Source: Paragordius varius (taxonomy: Eukaryota > Nematomorpha). Taken from it: a stretch of DNA of 64,000 nt. Positions 60,029-64,000 of the stretch are shown here, piece after piece; positions within the stretch are counted from its first letter, which is position 1; each line of letters starts with the position of its first letter. The notes below the pieces were generated by a model. The model did not search any database, had not been told where the DNA came from, and worked only from the letters and a program-made list of their open reading frames with translations. The translations under genes were made by a program, and so were the position numbers. The DNA lies in NCBI GenBank assembly GCA_964247055.1, contig OZ176056.1, forward strand, positions 3,782,001 through 3,846,000, given 5' to 3'.

Positions 60029-63000
60029 ATGCCTGATGAAATCATCTATACAAGTGGTCCGCGTTATGCCGCCGCAAAACGAGCCGAACAGATTAAACGT
60101 TGGGAAGAATCTGACATTAGCAAGGAAGATTTAAACAAGAAAAATAATTATATTAGTCGCATTAAATTTCCTGATTCTACCGTATTCTTAGCCGCTTGTT
60201 CAGCTGGTGATACTGAGGAAGTTAGTCGATTGCTTAAAAGAGGTGCTGATCCAAACACTTGTAATTGTGATGGATTAACTGCTTTACATCAGGTAAATAT
60301 ATTGCCTATATATTACTTATTTATTATACATTTTGATTGAAATTATTTAAGCACATGAAAAATTAATCAATTCTTTGTTTATTTTATTGGTTGACATTTC
60401 TTACAGTTACGTTTGCGATTTTTCTGCTCTTTTTTCGATAATTTTTTTTAAATTAAAATTGTTTTAACAAAGAACTTTAATTATAAAACATATTTTAGAT
60501 TTTGCATTGCATTATAATAAATTTTACGGTTCCATTGTTTTAAATTATAATAAGGTTGATAACATTAAAATCTTTTATAAATTTTAAACATATTACTACT
60601 CTTAAAAAATTTAATACGTAAAAAATTGGGCTTATAATTCCAACAAATTTATATTTAACATTAATTTGCAGTTATATAAATTTGTAAATTTTTACATTGA
60701 ACAGATTTCCTTAAATCCAAAATTATTTTTTTCACATACATAATGCATGGTATTTAACCTTGGAATGACGCGAATTCGTGATCGGGAAAGAAAGAATAAA
60801 ATATTATTTTAATTTTCTTAATTAATCGCATAATATTTGTTATGTAATGTGATTGTTTGATCATACATATCGTTTAAAATTTGATATTCTTCCGATATTG
60901 AAAATCGATAAGTCTCTTATTAAATATTTGTGATAGTTTGATAATAATGATCAAATAATTTTGTTTTTGTTTTTTTCCAAATTCTATTGTCATTCATTGC
61001 AATTTGGATGGAATTGCTCTTTTTTGTCGTTTAGTTTTGTCATTTTTTTGACATCAAATGCGGACGCTTTTACGTTAAGTTAAATATATTTTTTGGGTGC
61101 TTATTTTAGAAAAAATTGAATACAAATTAGGAGGATCAATATTTTTTGGAACTATTATTCAAAATTGAATGACCCACTCTAAAATATGATAATTATAAGT
61201 GTAAATGTAATATGTGGTTATTAAACAATAAAATATTTTTTGTTTTAAATCAACTTTGTCTCACATATCAAACTCATCAAATTCACTCTCTAATTTGATG
61301 GGAATTTAAAATATAAATTATGTTTTCATATTCAATATAATTTATAAATCTATATAATCTATATAAAATTTTAAAATCATTCAAATTTTATATCGAAAAA
61401 CTTCAAAAATAATTTTTATATGCTGTAGGCATGTATCGATGACAACTTACTTATGGTGGAGTTTTTGATCAAGAATGGTGCCAATATAAATCAGGGCGAT
61501 AATGAGGGTTGGACGCCTTTGCATGCAGCAGCTTCTTGTGGTTTCATAGATATTGTCAAGTAAAATTTTTTTAATTTTACAAAAAAATATTTTGGGGTTT
61601 TATAATATTTATACCCACCCACCCTTTTAGAGTGCAATTTTATATTTATGCTCTATGATTGAGAAATAATAATTTTTTGGGGTTTTTTTCCAAAAAATTT
61701 ATTTACACCAATTTCAATTAAGGGTGAAATAATCTTTTTATAAATACTGGGCTAAAAAAATGTATTAGAAATGGCCCTTAAATATACATGTCATTAAAAA
61801 TGATTTAATAAGTTATGGTTTTTTTCATTTTTAAAATTTTTACCTTTTAAGTGTTATTTATATACTTATTGACTTAAGAAATATCAATTTTATTGGGTAT
61901 GTTTTAGCCTGAAAAATATTTATGTAAAGAGATAAAAGTTTTAATAAATATCATTTACTATTCAAATTCACAAAAATGAATTATGTGTTTTCGGGCTAAT
62001 ATAATTCATTATTAATATAAAATATATCTATATGGCATAGCTTATTATTTTTTCGGTATTATTTTAATTTTAAAAACTGTAGGTAATTTTTAATCTCAAA
62101 AACACATAATTTATTTTTAATGTGAATGAATTTGAATTGTTCAAGAGCGAATTTAAATTGAAGTGTAAATGCTATATAATTTTTTTTATTATATCCTTTT
62201 GTAAATCCAAATTTTATAATATTTTTTTATACATTGTTCGATTGATTTTAATCGGTTTTTGGGTGGTTGATCTCAAAAATTATATTTAATGAATACAATC
62301 TGGATTCTTTTTCTGTTTAAATGAAATAAAAATTTATTTAGAATTTTATTTTAAAAAGTTTGCAAAATAAGGGTGCAACCCAATATATCTTTATTATTTT
62401 ATATCATTTTCATAGAATAGAATATTTTAAATAATTTAATTGATATTATTAAAAACCAATCTGGATTTTTAACTCAATAAAAAAATATTTTATTATTTTA
62501 CAAAATATTAGATACTTAGTGGAAAATGGCGCCAACATAGGAGCCATAAACAGTGACGGAGAATTGCCGATTGATATAACAGAAACGCCTGAAATTGAAA
62601 AATATTTACAAACCCAAATTGATAAAAAAGGTTTATTTAGTTTTATTTTTTATTATTTTAGTTTAATTAATTTTCTCAATTCAGCTTCGATGACAATCTA
62701 ATTTTTTATATATATTCAATACAAATAATACAAATGTAATATAATATTTTATCCATTTTTAGGGTTGTTTTTTATAAAATATATAAAATGTTAGACATGA
62801 TATTTGGATTTTTTGACGTTTTGTTCGTATTTGAGAACAGTTTTGAGTAATTTTATAATTTTCGATCATTTTTTGGTCTGTATAATTAAATTAAAATTTT
62901 ATTTTTTTATGTCGGGTTTGGTAGTCAGAAATGTTATCGTAGAAAATTGATTTAAAATTAATATGTTTATGTACACGTTATTAGAAATGATTTAAATACA

Positions 63001-64000
63001 ATTTTTTGAGATATTAATTTATTAAATCATTTTATACAAACTATTATTAAACTTTTTTGACAAAATTCCAATTATGAAGCGTATAAACATTTATTTTATT
63101 GAGGATTCCAGATAAAAAGAAATGAATCCAAAGTTTTATGTTTTTTTTAAGTTTATTAATCTCTAAGGGCTGCATTTAACATATTTCCCGATCAGTTTTA
63201 TTGGCTAATATACAAACAATTATAAGATTAAATATAATTCAATCCTTTTTTTAACACACAATCTATAAGCTTTTTCAAAGTTATTCCAATTTTTTATTTT
63301 GTGGTTTGCGTTGCTTTTAGATTTATTGTGAAAAAACCGAGGAATAAAAAGCTTTGAATGTTTAATATATTATTTTCGGACTTTATTTATCATTTTTAGG
63401 GTTGTTTTACACATATTTTACAAATCAAATTTTTCCAATTTTAAGATTAAGTATTATATCAAACAAAATCTATAAACTTTTTCAAACTAATTTCAATTTA
63501 GATGTCATTATGGAAAAACCGAGGAATAAAATCAAATCGAATGCCGTTATCAGCGTTAAAAAATGAATAAAAATGGATTTTATATAACACGTTTTCGAAT
63601 AAATTTCCATATATTTTTTACTATTTACATGTCGATATGAATTATATTCCACAATATTTCATAAATTATTATGATGGATTTGAAAGCGACCCGACAAAAA
63701 ATATATAAATTTTCTTACAGTTTTTCCAATTTTGTCTTGCGTTGCTTTTAGATGGCATTATGGAAAAATCCGAGGAATAAAAAATTAAATCTAAAGCTCT
63801 GAGTGTTTAATATATTATTTTTAGAGTTTATTCATCAATTTTAGGGTTATTTTACTTATATTTTCCATCCATTTTTCCGTCTAATTTATAAATTGTTAAA
63901 AAATCTTAATTTCAATTTTGTCAATTGTTGTTTCTAGGTGTCATTGTAGAAGATGCCAGGAATGAAGAATTAAATCGAATGCTTCGCGACGTTAAACAAT
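60029..64000 (+). CDS. Mbs: Myosin phosphatase targeting subunit (PPP1R12/MYPT), 5' part, four exons, runs off the right edge
   Basis: Regulatory subunit that binds the PP1 catalytic subunit and directs it to phosphorylated myosin light chain. Exons: 60029-60292, 61429-61559, 62512-62630 and 63938 to beyond 64000; phases agree. The start ATG at 60029 gives [20 protein letters not shown]. The MyPhoNE motif RAEQIKRW (residues 18-25) and the PP1-docking RVxF motif RIKF (residues 44-47) are in their expected places, followed by [70 protein letters not shown] and [12 protein letters not shown], then [20 protein letters not shown]. These are the first ankyrin repeats in MYPT order; FLAACSxGD and the EE-MLRD block favour MYPT1/2/Mbs over TIMAP. 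About 192 residues are in the window. Introns are 1,136, 952 and 1,307 nt, and intron 3 holds decayed exon 4 copies. Confidence 0.93.
61949..62178. repeat. MITE of the TATACCATTTGCA family, in MYPT intron 2
   Basis: Left end TATCATTTACTATTCAAATT, right end TTGAAGTGTAAATGCTATA. The interior carries AATTATGTGTTTTCGGGCTA, shared with the copy at 6.2 kb, and a right-hand GAATTTGAATTGTTCAAGAG unit. Non-coding. Confidence 0.6.
63090..63830 (+). repeat. Tandem array of decayed copies of the MYPT exon 4 acceptor and exon start
   Basis: The true exon start at 63,938 (TTTCTAG, then GTGTCATTGTAGAAGATGCC and AGGAATGAAGAATTAAAT) is repeated upstream as diverged copies. One is near 63,498 (TTTAG, then ATGTCATTATGGAAAAACCG, AGGAATAAAATCAAATCGAA, GCGTTAAAAAAT). 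Another is near 63,751 (TTTTAGATGGCATTATGGAA, CCGAGGAATAAAAAATTAAA). A third is near 63,318 (TTTTAGATTTATTGTGAAAA, CCGAGGAATAAAAAG). A fainter one is near 63,100 (TTGAGGATTCCAG). Intronic sequence is copied too: AATCTATAAGCTTTTTCAAA at 63,262 against AATCTATAAACTTTTTCAAA near 63,468, and TTTAGGGTTGTTTTAC near 63,398 against TTTAGGGTTATTTTAC near 63,840. Spacing is about 180-250 bp. The copies have lost the reading frame. Confidence 0.7.

Noticed and set aside
1-64000. CRISPR arrays, operons, rRNA and tRNA genes
   Set aside because: None seen. The tandem repeats present have no unique spacers, and the split genes and transposons mark the DNA as eukaryotic.

Overview
This window is very A+T-rich nuclear DNA from an animal, probably an invertebrate. 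The animal assignment rests on three metazoan-type split genes: a myosin-phosphatase targeting subunit (MYPT/PPP1R12), a mitochondrial pyruvate dehydrogenase phosphatase (PDP), and the first exon of an aromatic amino acid decarboxylase. The transposon community (RTE-like LINEs, Penelope-like elements, hAT, mariner and many short inverted-repeat elements) agrees with this. All introns I could define are GT-AG, the standard code reads the exons, and no bacterial or organellar features are seen. I cannot place the species.

Layout. 0-3.5 kb: decayed repeats and a Penelope-like remnant. 3.5-3.9 kb: minus-strand decarboxylase exon whose remainder must lie off the left edge or be missing. 8.5-10.0 kb: complete five-exon aldo-keto reductase, minus strand, with two extraordinarily short introns of 22 and 26 nt. 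10.3-16 kb: hAT remnant, an eight-unit satellite of about 165 bp, a LINE 3' fragment, a hAT-type MITE and a 1.2-kb foldback element. 17.2-21.2 kb: candidate two-exon small secreted protein whose intron holds a MITE and a mariner fossil. 22.7-26.3 kb: long decayed RTE-like LINE, minus strand. 26.8-37.0 kb: the PDP gene, minus strand, 13 exons. One of its introns contains a head-to-head Penelope-like pair that was later split by a 5'-inverted (twin-primed) copy of the same LINE family. 37-47.8 kb: repeats and LINE pieces. 47.9-54.9 kb: a nine-exon minus-strand gene for a secreted modular protein that I do not recognise. 57.0-59.2 kb: a nearly full-length decayed hAT with terminal inverted repeats and an 8-bp target duplication. 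60.0 kb to the right edge: 5' part of the MYPT gene, with decayed extra copies of the start of exon 4 in its third intron.

The genes show no operon-like or pathway link. PDP (mitochondrial pyruvate dehydrogenase activation), the aldo-keto reductase (NADPH-dependent carbonyl reduction), the decarboxylase (biogenic amine synthesis) and MYPT (PP1 targeting to myosin) are housekeeping or tissue genes in a repeat-dense setting. All gene models were assembled by hand from conserved motifs, open frames and matching splice phases, with no transcript evidence.
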